Of a stretch of 64,000 nt of DNA, positions 50,820 through 60,268 are shown piece after piece; positions within the stretch are counted from its first letter, which is position 1; the number at the start of each line of letters is the position of its first letter. The position numbers and the translations under genes are program-made. Origin of the DNA: Psychroflexus planctonicus. Lineage in GTDB: Bacteria; Bacteroidota; Bacteroidia; Flavobacteriales; Flavobacteriaceae. Under the pieces are notes generated by a model. The model saw only the letters and a list, made by a program, of their open reading frames with translations. It was not told where the DNA came from and ran no database searches. The stretch covers positions 165,238 through 229,237 of the forward strand of contig NZ_BMGM01000006.1 in the NCBI RefSeq assembly GCF_014640195.1. The letters are read 5' to 3'.

Positions 50820-51428
50820 ATGAGTTTAGTTCGTTTAAACATTAAAGGAATTTCTTATAGCCAAACCCAAAATGGAGCCTATGCTTTGTTACTAAGCGAA
50901 ATCAATGGAAAAAGACAATTGCCTATTGTAATCGGTGCCTTTGAAGCACAGTCTATTGCCATTGCCTTAGAAAAAGAAATCAAGCCGCCAAGACCACTAA
51001 CACATGACTTATTTAAAACCTTTGCAGATCGTTTTTCAATAAACGTAAAGCAAGTAATCATTCATAAATTAGTAGATGGTATTTTTTATTCTAGCCTGAT
51101 TTGTGAACGCGATAAAATTGAAGAAATTATAGATGCACGAACTAGTGATGCCATTGCATTGGCACTTCGATTTGACGCACCAATTTTTACCTATATTAAT
51201 ATTTTAGAAAAGGCAGGAATACAACTTAAACCAGGCAAAAGTTCTAGTATTTTTGATGCTAAATTAACCGATAAAGAAGAAACTACTGGCGGAAGCCAAT
51301 CTGGAACTGGAAAAATTGAGTTTACAAGTTTTAGCATAAACCAACTAAATCGTCTACTTGAAGAAGCTGTAAAAAACGAAGACTACGAAAAAGCAGCTCG
51401 AATTAGAGACGAAATTTCTAAACGATAG
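50820..51428 (+). CDS. Bifunctional nuclease (DUF151) domain protein with UVR motif
   Basis: A 202-residue protein. The bifunctional nuclease/DUF151 domain (about 1-135) has LNIKGISYSQTQNGAYALLLSEINGKRQLPIVIGAFEAQSIAIALE and IDARTSDAIALALRFDAPIF. After a low-complexity linker (about 150-165) comes a UvrB/UvrC-interaction motif (about 168-202: INQLNRLLEEAVKNEDYEKAARIRDEISK). The UVR helix pair may tie it to excision repair or proteolysis partners. Nuclease activity is described for plant members only, so the function here is open. The CNT transporter gene follows after nine bases. Confidence 0.88.
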   Translation: MSLVRLNIKGISYSQTQNGAYALLLSEINGKRQLPIVIGAFEAQSIAIALEKEIKPPRPLTHDLFKTFADRFSINVKQVIIHKLVDGIFYSSLICERDKIEEIIDARTSDAIALALRFDAPIFTYINILEKAGIQLKPGKSSSIFDAKLTDKEETTGGSQSGTGKIEFTSFSINQLNRLLEEAVKNEDYEKAARIRDEISKR

Positions 51429-51437
51429 CCTTATTTC

Positions 51438-53156
51438 ATGAAAGTATTTTCTTGTTTCGCCTTTGCTTTAATTAGCTTTTACAGCATTCATGCTCAACAA
51501 ACCACGGAAAACCAATTACAAAGCAAGTGGGATGTAATTGAAGTAAAAGACTATCAATCTGCGCATACTTTTTTTAATCAATCTGAAACGGCTATAAAGT
51601 TTTCATTTAATGAAAATGAAAGTTTTAGCATTCAAAAAGATTCGACTAAGATTACTGGAAATTACAAGATAAAAGACAGCATCATTACTTTTCAAACAGA
51701 GCTGGATATTTTCAATTATTCTAGTTTACAATTTCATTTTAAAGATGAAAGCAATTTGTTTTTAGAAAACAATCAGTTGAAAATTCATCTGTTAAAAGAC
51801 GAAAGCATTACTTCCCCTCTAGCCGAAGAAAATAAAAAGGAATTGATTAAAAGTACAGGTTTTACTTTTGAAAGTTTCTGGCGTGGAGTTTTAGGCATGA
51901 TCAGTATTTTAATTATTGCTTTTCTATTTAGTGCAAACCGAAAAGCCATCAACTGGAAAACAGTAGGTGCTGGGTTAAGTGCTCAATTGCTTCTTGCTAT
52001 TGGTATTTTACAAATTGGATTTGTACAAGCCTTTTTTGACATCATTAGTAAAATTTTCGTGAAAATATTAGACTTTACTGTTGTTGGTAGTGAATTTTTG
52101 TTAGGAGACTTAATGAATGTGGACTCTTTTGGTTTCATTTTTATCTTTCAAATATTACCGACGGTTATATTCTTCTCAGCATTAACTTCGGTGCTTTTTT
52201 ACTTGGGCGTAATTCAAGTAGTGGTAAAAGGAATGGCATGGGTGCTTACCAAATTATTAGGCATTTCAGGCGCTGAAAGCTTGAGTGTAGCGGGAAATAT
52301 TTTCTTGGGCCAAACCGAATCTCCTTTAATGATCAAAGCTTATTTAGAAAAACTTACCCGATCTGAAATGCTATTGGTCATGATTGGCGGAATGGCTACC
52401 GTTGCCGGTGGAGTTTTAGCTGCCTATATCGGATTTCTAGGTGGAGATGATCCCGTTGCCAAATTAGAATTTGCTCGACACTTGCTGGCTGCTTCAGTAA
52501 TGGCAGCGCCTGGAGCGATTGTTGTTTCCAAAATGCTGTATCCACAGCAAGCTAAAATTGATCAAACTGCAGAAGTTTCGCAAGATAAAATTGGGTCTAA
52601 TATTTTAGATGCTATTTCCAACGGAACAACAGAAGGTTTAAAATTAGCCGCCAATGTAGGTGCGATGTTGTTGGTATTTATTGCCTTTATTGCGATGATT
52701 AATTTTGGATTGGAAAAATTTGGCGACTTAACAAGCTTAAATACTATAGTAGCAAACAAGACTCCATACGAATCCTTTTCACTAGAATCTATTTTGGGCT
52801 TGGTGTTTGCCCCTCTTATGTGGTTAGTTGGTGTAGCAAAAGAAGACGTAATGCTAATGGGACAATTGCTAGGAATAAAAATTGTAGCTAGCGAATTTGT
52901 TGGCTACATTCAACTTGCAGAATTAAAAGATACTGCAAACTTACTCAGTTTAAAGTTTGAAAAGTCAGTGTTTATGGCAACTTATATGTTGTGTGGCTTT
53001 GCCAACTTTGCATCAATTGGAATTCAGATTGGTGGCATCGGTTCTTTGGCTCCAGGTCAACGTAAAGTCTTATCGGAATTTGGAATGCGTGCACTTTTGG
53101 GTGGAACCTTAGCTTCCTTGTTATCTGCTACTATTGCAGGCATGATTATTGGTTAA
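51438..53156 (+). CDS. CNT/NupC-family nucleoside transporter with an N-terminal periplasmic domain
   Basis: Concentrative nucleoside transporter of 572 residues. The membrane part (about 148-572) carries the CNT motifs GNIFLGQTESPLMIKAYL, GGMATVAGGVLAAY, ASVMAAPGAIVVSKMLYPQ and GFANFASIGIQIGGIGSLAP. Unusually, it is preceded by a signal-like segment (MKVFSCFAFALISFYSIHAQ) and about 110 residues of beta-strand-rich sequence (SKWDVIEVKDYQ, KFSFNENESFSI, GNYKIKDSIITFQ) resembling a small lipocalin-like domain. The first domain would lie in the periplasm. NupC homologues are normally about 400 residues and lack it. Confidence 0.9.
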   Translation: MKVFSCFAFALISFYSIHAQQTTENQLQSKWDVIEVKDYQSAHTFFNQSETAIKFSFNENESFSIQKDSTKITGNYKIKDSIITFQTELDIFNYSSLQFHFKDESNLFLENNQLKIHLLKDESITSPLAEENKKELIKSTGFTFESFWRGVLGMISILIIAFLFSANRKAINWKTVGAGLSAQLLLAIGILQIGFVQAFFDIISKIFVKILDFTVVGSEFLLGDLMNVDSFGFIFIFQILPTVIFFSALTSVLFYLGVIQVVVKGMAWVLTKLLGISGAESLSVAGNIFLGQTESPLMIKAYLEKLTRSEMLLVMIGGMATVAGGVLAAYIGFLGGDDPVAKLEFARHLLAASVMAAPGAIVVSKMLYPQQAKIDQTAEVSQDKIGSNILDAISNGTTEGLKLAANVGAMLLVFIAFIAMINFGLEKFGDLTSLNTIVANKTPYESFSLESILGLVFAPLMWLVGVAKEDVMLMGQLLGIKIVASEFVGYIQLAELKDTANLLSLKFEKSVFMATYMLCGFANFASIGIQIGGIGSLAPGQRKVLSEFGMRALLGGTLASLLSATIAGMIIG

Positions 53157-53270
53157 TTTTCTTTTGATAGGAAATTTATACACTATTTTAATTTGAAAAT
53201 GGGTCAATTTGAAAGTTTGGAAATAAATAAGCTATAGAAAAGATGAAAAGCTAAGAATAGGATTTCTAAC

Positions 53271-53330
53271 ATTTCATTCTCGGTGTTCTTTGCGCAAATA
53301 CTTTGCGAACCTTTGCGTGAAAAATTAACA
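53271..53330. repeat. CGCAAAG-type dispersed repeat
   Basis: The 253-base gap between the convergent CNT and mutS genes contains TTCTTTGCGCAAATACTTTG, then CGAACCTTTGCGTGAAAAA: three TTTGCG words in the orientation opposite to those near 6156. The minus-strand frame across it (53204-53398) is not a plausible gene. Confidence 0.5.
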
Positions 53331-53408
53331 TGCCCATTTGAACCTTGATTTTTGAAGCAATACTTTTTTTGAACTTTACAATACTTTTGAAATTCCAATT
53401 ATTCTAAA

Positions 53409-56024
53409 CTAATTTTTCTTCTTCACCAACATTCGTTTGATTTCATTTAGTTTCATCAAAGCTTCAACAGGAGTTAGGGTGTCGATATCTAAGTCAATAA
53501 TTTCATCTCGAACTTGTTCCAACAATGGGTCATCCAGATTAAAGAAACTCAATTGCGGTTGATTAGCGGCTTGGTTCAACTTTCCAGCCAATTCTTCCGA
53601 ACTATGACTTTTTTCCAATTTTTCTAAAATCTTATTGGCACGATTGATTACATGTTGTGGCATTCCCGCCATTTTTGCAACGTGTATTCCAAAACTGTGC
53701 TGACTTCCGCCAGGAACTAATTTCCGAAGAAAAAGCACTTGGTCTTTCAATTGCTTAATGGAAACATTGAAGTTCTTGATTCTCGGAAACTTCTCCGTCA
53801 TTTCATTGAGCTCATGGTAATGGGTGGCAAATAAGGTTTTGGCACGTGCAGGATGTTCGTGCAAATATTCGCTGATTGCCCAAGCGATGGAAATTCCATC
53901 ATAAGTGCTGGTGCCACGACCAATTTCGTCCAATAAAACCAAACTGCGTTCAGAAATGTTGTTTAATATGGAAGCCGTTTCATTCATTTCTACCATAAAG
54001 GTAGATTCGCCCATCGAGATGTTGTCACTGGCTCCTACTCTGGTGAATAACTTGTCTACGATGCCAATTTCAGCCGATTTTGCAGGAACAAAACAACCCA
54101 TTTGTGCCAGTAAAACAATTAAAGCCGTTTGGCGCAACAAAGCCGATTTACCACTCATGTTGGGTCCGGTAACCATGATGATTTGTTGTTCTTCCCGATC
54201 TAAATAAATGGAATTGCTTACATAAGCTTCGTCGGCTGGAAGTTGTTTTTCGATAACGGGATGTCTTCCATCTTCGATATTCAACCCAAAAGAGTCGTTG
54301 ATATTGGGTTTAGTATAGTTTTCAATTCTTGCCAATTCAGCGAAACCACACAACACATCAATTTTAGCAATGCGTTGTGCATTTTGTTGAATTACTTCAA
54401 TATAGTCGCTCAACCAAAGTACCAATTTTTGAAAAAGTTCTTGCTCTAATTGTTGTATTTTTTCTTCCGCACCTAGTATTTTGGCTTCGTAGGTTTTTAA
54501 TTCTTCTGTAATGTATCGTTCAGCACTTACCAAGGTTTGTTTGCGAATCCACTCTTGTGGCACTTTATCTTTGTGGGTATTTCGTACTTCCAGGTAATAT
54601 CCAAAGACATTGTTGTTTCCGATTTTTAAACTTGAAATTCCCGTTGCTTCAATTTCCCGATTCACCATTTCATCTAAATAGTCCTTCCCAGAAAACGCGA
54701 TGGAACGCAACTCATCTAATTCTTCATGAAAACCTTTGGCAATTACTTGTCCTTTATTCATGTTTACTGGAGCATCTTCATGCAAAGCAAGTTGAATTTT
54801 CTCTTGAAGCAAATCGCATGAATTGATGTTCTCCCCAATCACCCGAAGTGATTCCAAGTCCGTTTGCAACAATGCTTTTTTGATAGGCAAAATCGCCGCT
54901 AAAGAATCTTTTAATTGATTTACTTCCCGTGGACTGATTTTCTGAGTGGCTACTTTAGAAATCAACCGCTCCAAGTCGCTAATTTTCTTCAATTGAAGCT
55001 GAATGTTTTGTTGCAGATTGGGGTTTTTGAAAAAATAATCTACAATTTCATGGCGTTGCTCGATTTGGATTTTGTTTTTCAGCGGAAAGGCAAGCCAACG
55101 TTTGAGCATTCGGCTTCCCATCGGGGAAATGCTTTTGTCGATTACGTCTAACAAAGTCACCGCTCCTACTGCTGTTGAAGCATACAACTCTAAATTTCGT
55201 ATGGTGAATTTATCCATCCAAACATAGGCGTCTTCTGCAATTCTGGAAATATGTGTTAGGTGTTGAAGCTTTTCGTGTCGGGTTTCATTTAAGTAATGTA
55301 AAATCGCTCCCGAAGCGATAATTCCCGCTTCTAAGTCTTCAATTCCAAATCCTTTTAAAGAAGTTGTACCGAAATGATTGTTCAGCGAATCTTCTGCATA
55401 ATCATATTTAAACAACCAATCTTCTAAGTAAAACGTATGGAATTCATCTACAAAGCGTTCTTTAAAAAGGTGTTTGTCTTTTTTAGCGACCAAAACTTCG
55501 CTTGGATTGAAATTTCTAAGCAACTTATCGATGTAATCTATCTTACCTTGAGACGAAAGAAATTCACCTGTAGAAACATCTAAAAAACTGATTCCGATGT
55601 TGTTTTTTGAAAAATGAAGTGCAGCCAAAAAGTTATTCGATTTGCTTTGAAGCACTTCGTCATTCATGGCAACTCCAGGAGTTACTAATTCGGTAACGCC
55701 ACGTTTTACAATGGTTTTGGTTTGTTTTGGGTCTTCTAGTTGATCGCAAATAGCTACGCGTTCACCTGCTTTTACCAATTTAGGCAAATACGTATTTAAG
55801 GAATGATGTGGAAAACCAGCTAATTCTGTGCGTTCGCTTCCGTTATTTCGGTTGGTGAGCACAATGTTTAAAATGCGCGCAGTTCGTACAGCGTCTTCGC
55901 CGAAGGTTTCGTAAAAATCTCCTACACGAAACAACAACAAAGCATCAGGATATTTTCGCTTGATGGCATTGTACTGATTCATTAAAGGAGTAACCTTGGC
56001 TTTGGAAGACTTTTTAGCTGACAA
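53409..56024 (-). CDS. mutS: DNA mismatch repair protein MutS
   Basis: Mismatch recognition ATPase, 871 residues. The mismatch-reading Phe-x-Glu is at Phe37-Tyr-Glu39 in [15 protein letters not shown]. The connector, lever and clamp regions follow, then the ATPase with Walker [17 protein letters not shown], the ST-motif [17 protein letters not shown], Walker [18 protein letters not shown] and FATHYHEL. The start codon is TTG at 56024, giving [19 protein letters not shown]; no ATG is closer until Met15, which would lose the conserved N-terminus. It stands alone downstream of rlmN. Confidence 0.96.
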   Translation of the reverse strand: MSAKKSSKAKVTPLMNQYNAIKRKYPDALLLFRVGDFYETFGEDAVRTARILNIVLTNRNNGSERTELAGFPHHSLNTYLPKLVKAGERVAICDQLEDPKQTKTIVKRGVTELVTPGVAMNDEVLQSKSNNFLAALHFSKNNIGISFLDVSTGEFLSSQGKIDYIDKLLRNFNPSEVLVAKKDKHLFKERFVDEFHTFYLEDWLFKYDYAEDSLNNHFGTTSLKGFGIEDLEAGIIASGAILHYLNETRHEKLQHLTHISRIAEDAYVWMDKFTIRNLELYASTAVGAVTLLDVIDKSISPMGSRMLKRWLAFPLKNKIQIEQRHEIVDYFFKNPNLQQNIQLQLKKISDLERLISKVATQKISPREVNQLKDSLAAILPIKKALLQTDLESLRVIGENINSCDLLQEKIQLALHEDAPVNMNKGQVIAKGFHEELDELRSIAFSGKDYLDEMVNREIEATGISSLKIGNNNVFGYYLEVRNTHKDKVPQEWIRKQTLVSAERYITEELKTYEAKILGAEEKIQQLEQELFQKLVLWLSDYIEVIQQNAQRIAKIDVLCGFAELARIENYTKPNINDSFGLNIEDGRHPVIEKQLPADEAYVSNSIYLDREEQQIIMVTGPNMSGKSALLRQTALIVLLAQMGCFVPAKSAEIGIVDKLFTRVGASDNISMGESTFMVEMNETASILNNISERSLVLLDEIGRGTSTYDGISIAWAISEYLHEHPARAKTLFATHYHELNEMTEKFPRIKNFNVSIKQLKDQVLFLRKLVPGGSQHSFGIHVAKMAGMPQHVINRANKILEKLEKSHSSEELAGKLNQAANQPQLSFFNLDDPLLEQVRDEIIDLDIDTLTPVEALMKLNEIKRMLVKKKN

Positions 56025-56139
56025 ACTGTTGATTTTTTAGAACTGCTAAGGTAAAAAATTGAAGCTATTCATTTATGAAAAAGAATACGATAATTAGGAT
56101 TTCTAATTTATAACAGATTTTAATCTACGTCTAATTTTT

Positions 56140-56182
56140 CACGCAAAGCTCGCTATGATTTAGTGAAGTTCGCAAAGATTCA
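56140..56182. repeat. CGCAAAG-type dispersed repeat
   Basis: CACGCAAAGCTCGCTATGA then AAGTTCGCAAAGATTCAC, in the gap between rlmN and mutS. Fourth copy of this word family in the window. Confidence 0.5.
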
Positions 56183-56214
56183 CTTTTGCAACAAAAAAAC
56201 TTACTCAGCTTCAA

Positions 56215-57276
56215 TTATTGTTTATTCGCCAATTGCCCACATGCAGCGTCGATATCTTTACCGCGAGAATGCCTAACTGTCACAGTAATGCCGTGTTTTT
56301 CTAATTGGGTTACGTAATTGGCAACAGCAATATCTGAACCTTGCTGAAAAGCTTCTTCACTATCAATTGGGTTGTATTCTATGATGTTGACTTTACACGG
56401 AATGGCTCTACAAAAATCGATAAGCGCATCGATATCGGCTTGGGTGTCGTTGATTCCATCCCAAACGATATATTCATAAGTGACACGCTTTTTGGTCTTT
56501 TGAAACCAATATATCAATGACTCTTTTAGGTCTGCTAAATTGAAGGTTTCCGTAAAAGGCATGATTTGGGTTCGTACTTCTTGACGGGCTGAATGAAGTG
56601 AAACCGCCAAGTTGAAACGCACCTGATCGTCTGCTAACTTCTTAATCATTTTGGGAACGCCAGAAGTTGAAACGGTAATTCGTCTCGGCGACATACCTAA
56701 ACCTTCTGGACTGGTAATTTTTTCAATGGATTTGAGTACATTGTTGTAATTCATCAAGGGTTCGCCCATGCCCATAAAAACAATATTAGAAAGTGGCATG
56801 TCATTATACATTCTACTTTCCTTATCAATAGCGACTACTTGATCGTAAATTTCATCGGGATTTAAATTGCGCATTCTTTTAAGTTGTGCGGTAGCACAGA
56901 ATTTACAATTTAAACTGCAACCTACTTGCGAAGAAACACAAGCGGTAGTTCTCGAGAAAGTAGGAATTAAAACCGATTCAACCGTTAAACCATCATGCAA
57001 CTTAACTGCATTTTTGATGGTTCCGTCTTCGCTTTTTTGCATGTGATCTACCTTCACATTGTTAATTACAAAATTGTTTTCTAACAACTCACGAGTAGAT
57101 TTAGACAAATTGGTCATGTCTTCAAAACTATAACAAGCTTTGCTCCACAACCATTCGTAGACTTGATTTCCACGAAAAGCCTTATCTCCTTCATTTACAA
57201 AAAAATCACGGAGTTGCGCTTTTGTTAAAGCCCTGATATCTTTTTTATTCGATGTATTTTGATCTTCTTTTTTCAC
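56215..57276 (-). CDS. rlmN: 23S rRNA (adenine-2503-C2)-methyltransferase, radical SAM (RlmN)
   Basis: Dual-specificity radical-SAM enzyme for A2503 of 23S rRNA and A37 of tRNAs. The Fe-S motif CSLNCKFC (C-x3-C-x2-C) is preceded by the conserved ACVSSQVG, and the methyl-carrying Cys is in DAACGQL near the end. About 353 residues from the GTG at 57276 (KKEDQNTSNKKDIRALTKAQLRDFF). The frame continues to an ATG at 57324, but a TACTTTTG box (57281-57288) lies inside that extension; with the GTG, the mRNA would be almost leaderless, so the start is uncertain. Confidence 0.93.
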   Translation of the reverse strand: MKKEDQNTSNKKDIRALTKAQLRDFFVNEGDKAFRGNQVYEWLWSKACYSFEDMTNLSKSTRELLENNFVINNVKVDHMQKSEDGTIKNAVKLHDGLTVESVLIPTFSRTTACVSSQVGCSLNCKFCATAQLKRMRNLNPDEIYDQVVAIDKESRMYNDMPLSNIVFMGMGEPLMNYNNVLKSIEKITSPEGLGMSPRRITVSTSGVPKMIKKLADDQVRFNLAVSLHSARQEVRTQIMPFTETFNLADLKESLIYWFQKTKKRVTYEYIVWDGINDTQADIDALIDFCRAIPCKVNIIEYNPIDSEEAFQQGSDIAVANYVTQLEKHGITVTVRHSRGKDIDAACGQLANKQ

Positions 57277-57280
57277 TTTG

Positions 57281-57288
57281 CAAAAGTA
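57281..57288 (-). promoter_or_regulatory. Possible -7 box of rlmN
   Basis: TACTTTTG on the minus strand, only four bases before the GTG at 57276. If used, transcription would begin at or next to the start codon. Confidence 0.35.
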
Positions 57289-57386
57289 CGAATTTGAAAA
57301 GGGAATTGTGGTGATGTTGTTCAAAAGAAAAATCCGCTTTAAGTGATAAAACGGATTTTTATTTGAAATTTCAATTCATTTGAAAA

Positions 57387-58013
57387 CTACTTCGTTTTAA
57401 TCGTACAGCCAATCGCTTTTGTTTCGGTTACTTTGATTTCTCTGCCTTCTTGAAGTGCTTGAATTGCGTTTTCTAAAAAAGGTTCTTTTACTTGAGCAGC
57501 ATCTTTATAGTTATCGTCAATCGCTCCGATGTATTTTAATATGAAATCTCCTTTTTCATTGTTTAACAGAAATACATGTGGTGTTTTTGTGGCGCCAAAC
57601 TTAGGATACACTTTTTGGCCTTCGTCTACGAGGTATGGAAAAGTAAAGGCTTTTTCTTCTGCACGTTTTTGCATTTCAATCATGCTATCGCCAGGTTGAG
57701 CTTCAGGATCGTTTGGATTGATGGCTACAACTGGAAAGCCTTGACTTTGGTATTTTTCATGAAGCGCGACAATTCGATCTTCGTAAGCAACAGCATACGG
57801 ACAGGTGTTACAAGTAAAAATCACAATTACGCCTTTGTAATTATTGTAATCTGAAAGTGCTACAAATTTACCATCGATATTTTGAAGTTTAAAGTTTTCA
57901 ACTTTGTCACCAATTTGATAAGCATCTAAAGTAGATGGCTTTAAAAAACTGAATAAAGCAATAGCAATTATTCCGATGGTTGCTATTTTTTTGAAGTTAC
58001 TGAATGTTTTCAT
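57387..58013 (-). CDS. Redoxin/thioredoxin-family protein, exported
   Basis: A 208-residue thioredoxin-fold protein with an N-terminal membrane or signal segment (IATIGIIAIALFSFLKPS). The peroxiredoxin-like core has GDKVENFKLQNIDGKFVALSDY, then VIVFTCNTCPYAVAYEDRIVALHEKY with a CNTC pair at the active site, and the cis-Pro region ATKTPHVFLL. This is the AhpC/TSA-like group with C-x2-C-P-Y, often involved in periplasmic redox balance. It overlaps the preceding TlpA-like gene by four bases, so the two thiol proteins are translated together. Confidence 0.85.
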   Translation of the reverse strand: MKTFSNFKKIATIGIIAIALFSFLKPSTLDAYQIGDKVENFKLQNIDGKFVALSDYNNYKGVIVIFTCNTCPYAVAYEDRIVALHEKYQSQGFPVVAINPNDPEAQPGDSMIEMQKRAEEKAFTFPYLVDEGQKVYPKFGATKTPHVFLLNNEKGDFILKYIGAIDDNYKDAAQVKEPFLENAIQALQEGREIKVTETKAIGCTIKTK

Positions 58014-58540
58014 TTTAATTGTTTTACAATTTCTTGTTCTAGCTCTTCAAATGTAAATGCTTTTTCAAAAAAAACTTTCTCATTTTTAGAAAACATTAAG
58101 GTTGCAGGAATGGCTCCACTCCAATTTTCATCTACATCGGGAATCCAAAAATGGCTTCGAGTATCGTCTAAAAGTACAATATTTGAAACCAATTGATGTT
58201 TGTTGGCAAAAGGCACAACTTGAGAAGAAAGTTTGTTTGGAAAGTCGAGACTTACCAAAGTTACTTCCACTTCATCATATTTTTGATTCAATTCTTCAAA
58301 ATAAGGCAATTCTTCAACACAAGGTTTACACCACGTTGCCCAGAAGTTGAAAACATGTAATTTTTTATCACCAGAAACTTGAATCATGGGCTTGAATTCA
58401 TCATAATCCATAATCGGTATTCGTTCTTCTGTCCAAGTTGAAAATTCGATTTCATTATTCTTCTTTTTTTCTTCTTTGCAAGAAGTAAAAGCTATAAAAA
58501 TTATCGAAAGAAATAATGCTATTTTAAAAGTTTTGAACAT
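58010..58540 (-). CDS. TlpA-like thioredoxin-family lipoprotein
   Basis: A 176-residue lipoprotein: MFKTFKIALFLSIIFIAFTSC (Cys21) followed by a lysine-rich linker and one thioredoxin domain. The active site is WCKPC in VFNFWATWCKPCVEELPYFEEL, the cis-Pro is in GAIPATLMF. TlpA/ResA-type proteins reduce disulfides in the periplasm, for instance for cytochrome c maturation. It overlaps the next redoxin gene by four bases and lies six bases after a small membrane protein gene. Confidence 0.88.
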   Translation of the reverse strand: MFKTFKIALFLSIIFIAFTSCKEEKKKNNEIEFSTWTEERIPIMDYDEFKPMIQVSGDKKLHVFNFWATWCKPCVEELPYFEELNQKYDEVEVTLVSLDFPNKLSSQVVPFANKHQLVSNIVLLDDTRSHFWIPDVDENWSGAIPATLMFSKNEKVFFEKAFTFEELEQEIVKQLK

Positions 58541-58546
58541 ATAAAA

Positions 58547-58855
58547 TTAGTTTATAAGATCATGTATGTGTAATATCCATTCCGTTTCATTTAAGCGAAG
58601 CAAAATAGCTGTTCCAATACTTAGCAGAATAAATGCCCAATTTTGGATTTGTTGCTTTTGAAAATAAAAAGCCAACAATCCCATTATCAGGATTGGAATA
58701 CTAATGATGAAATTTTCTAAAAGCCATTGATCCATAAAAATAATAGCATAGGCTTTTAAAGCAAGGTAAAATATAGCATAAATCAAAATTATTTTATTGA
58801 AAACAACTTTATTCTTGGGGTTTAAAATTGGGGGTTGCTTTTTGGGCTCAGACAT
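58547..58855 (-). CDS. Small membrane protein, function unknown
   Basis: A 102-residue protein I cannot assign. After a polar N-terminus with prolines (MSEPKKQPPILNPKNK) it has three hydrophobic segments: IILIYAIFYLALKAYAIIF, FIISIPILIMGLLAFYF and WAFILLSIGTAILLRL. It is between ftsY (three bases upstream) and the TlpA-like gene (six bases downstream) on the same strand, so it is a true operon member rather than a chance frame. Confidence 0.7.
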   Translation of the reverse strand: MSEPKKQPPILNPKNKVVFNKIILIYAIFYLALKAYAIIFMDQWLLENFIISIPILIMGLLAFYFQKQQIQNWAFILLSIGTAILLRLNETEWILHIHDLIN

Positions 58856-58858
58856 ACT

Positions 58859-59809
58859 TTATTGATTGAAAAATGAATCTACAAATTCAATTTTATTGAA
58901 ATCTTGTAAGTCTTCAATACCTTCACCAACACCGATATATTTCACGGGAACTTGCAACTGATCACTGATACCGATTACCACTCCACCTTTTGCAGTACCG
59001 TCTAATTTGGTAATGGCAAGCGAAGTAACTTCGGTAGCAGCTGAAAATTGTTTTGCTTGTTCAAAAGCATTTTGCCCTGTAGAACCATCCAAAACTAAAA
59101 GCACTTCGTGCGGCGCGTTGGGAACAACTTTTTGCATCACGCGTTTTACCTTGGTCAATTCGTTCATCAAGTTGATTTTATTGTGTAGTCTACCAGCGGT
59201 ATCGATTAGAACTACATCGGCATTGAGTTTTACTGCACTTTGAAGTGTATCAAAAGCAACTGAAGCAGGATCGCTACCCATTTTTTGTTTCACGATGGGA
59301 ACATCAACACGTTGAGACCAAATTTCCAGTTGTTCAATTGCGGCAGCTCTAAAGGTGTCGGCAGCGCCAAGTACAACTTTTTTGCCCTGTTTTTTAAATT
59401 GATATGCTAATTTTCCGATGGTGGTAGTTTTACCAACGCCATTTACTCCCACAACCATAATCACATACGGATGACCTAATTCGGGTTGATTGTTTTTTTC
59501 AGCTTCTTCAGTTTCGCTTAGTAAAGCGGCGATTTCTTCTCGGAGAATTACATTGAGTTCTTCTGTACCTAGGTATTTATCTTTCGCGACGCGGTCTTCA
59601 ATTCTACGGATAATTTTAATGGTAGTTGAAACACCTACATCGCTGGAGATTAACACTTCTTCTAAATCGTCAAGAACATCATCGTCAACTTTAGATTTCC
59701 CAGCTACTGCTTTTCCTAATTTATTAAAGAAATTGGACTTCGATTTTTCTAAACCTTGGTCTAATTTTTCCTTTTTTTCTTTCGAAAATATTTTTTTGAA
59801 TAGTCCCAT
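58859..59809 (-). CDS. ftsY: Signal recognition particle receptor FtsY
   Basis: SRP-receptor GTPase that docks ribosomes at the inner membrane. It is 316 residues, the short form without a long acidic A-domain. The N domain (about 1-110) precedes the G domain with MVVGVNGVGKTTTIGKLA (G1), DTFRAAAIEQL (G2), VVLIDTAGRLHNKINLM (G3) and AITKLDGTAKGG (G4). It starts an operon with a small membrane protein and two thioredoxin-like proteins, from a TATATTTG promoter just behind the DUF4295 gene terminator. Confidence 0.95.
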   Translation of the reverse strand: MGLFKKIFSKEKKEKLDQGLEKSKSNFFNKLGKAVAGKSKVDDDVLDDLEEVLISSDVGVSTTIKIIRRIEDRVAKDKYLGTEELNVILREEIAALLSETEEAEKNNQPELGHPYVIMVVGVNGVGKTTTIGKLAYQFKKQGKKVVLGAADTFRAAAIEQLEIWSQRVDVPIVKQKMGSDPASVAFDTLQSAVKLNADVVLIDTAGRLHNKINLMNELTKVKRVMQKVVPNAPHEVLLVLDGSTGQNAFEQAKQFSAATEVTSLAITKLDGTAKGGVVIGISDQLQVPVKYIGVGEGIEDLQDFNKIEFVDSFFNQ

Positions 59810-59840
59810 GTTTGGTAATTATTACGCTTTTAAAGCCAAG

Positions 59841-59848
59841 CAAATATA
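59841..59848 (-). promoter_or_regulatory. -7 promoter box of ftsY
   Basis: TATATTTG on the minus strand, exact TAnnTTTG, 31 bases before the ATG and immediately downstream of the terminator at 59857-59885. Confidence 0.55.
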
Positions 59849-59856
59849 GTAAAAAC

Positions 59857-59885
59857 TAAAAAAGCCGTAACATGAAGTTACGGCT
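59857..59885 (-). terminator. Intrinsic terminator of the rpmB-rpmG-DUF4295 operon
   Basis: AGCCGTAAC (59863-59871) and GTTACGGCT (59877-59885), perfect 9-bp stem with a 5-base loop; on the minus strand six or more U follow. Confidence 0.92.
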
Positions 59886-59909
59886 ATATATTGTATGATA
59901 AGTAAAGAC

Positions 59910-60062
59910 TTATTTAGACTTCAAGAAGTCGTTAACATCTTCTGGATTCATGATTCTTTCAACAAAAGTATAGGATCCACTTTTTGGAGATCTTACCATT
60001 TTCACGGCTTTTGTTAAACGCTTTGTTCCAGTTTGTATCGTTCCTACTGATTTCTTTGCCAT
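59910..60062 (-). CDS. DUF4295 small basic protein
   Basis: A 50-residue basic protein beginning MAKKSVGTIQTGTKRLTKAV and ending with NPEDVNDFLKSK. It starts seven bases after the rpmG stop and is closed by a strong terminator, so it is the third gene of the L28-L33 operon. DUF4295 occurs in Bacteroidota at this position. Size, charge (about 12 Lys/Arg) and linkage suggest a ribosome-associated protein; this is inference and no activity is known to me. Confidence 0.88.
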   Translation of the reverse strand: MAKKSVGTIQTGTKRLTKAVKMVRSPKSGSYTFVERIMNPEDVNDFLKSK

Positions 60063-60068
60063 AATTAA

Positions 60069-60251
60069 TTATTTTATTTCTTTATGAACCGTCATTTTCT
60101 TCAAAATAGGGTTGAATTTTTTCAACTCAATTCTGTCCGGTGTATTTCTTTTGTTTTTGGTAGTAACGTAACGAGAAGTCCCAGGTTTTCCTGAAGTCTT
60201 GTGCTCTGTACATTCTAAAATAACTTGAACTCTATTTCCTTTCTTCGCCAT
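60069..60251 (-). CDS. rpmG: Ribosomal protein bL33
   Basis: Large-subunit protein of 60 residues: [18 protein letters not shown] at the N-terminus, [22 protein letters not shown] in the middle. Only one Cys is present; the second zinc-ligand pair of zinc-binding L33 is replaced by NPILKK, so it is the zinc-independent (C-minus) form. It lies between rpmB and the DUF4295 gene. Confidence 0.96.
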   Translation of the reverse strand: MAKKGNRVQVILECTEHKTSGKPGTSRYVTTKNKRNTPDRIELKKFNPILKKMTVHKEIK

Positions 60252-60268
60252 AATCTTATTGTATTATA

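Noticed and set aside
53204..53398. Minus-strand frame of 64 codons between the CNT and mutS genes
   Set aside because: It crosses a CGCAAAG-type repeat, is rich in Cys, Lys and Asn without domain pattern, and has no promoter box.
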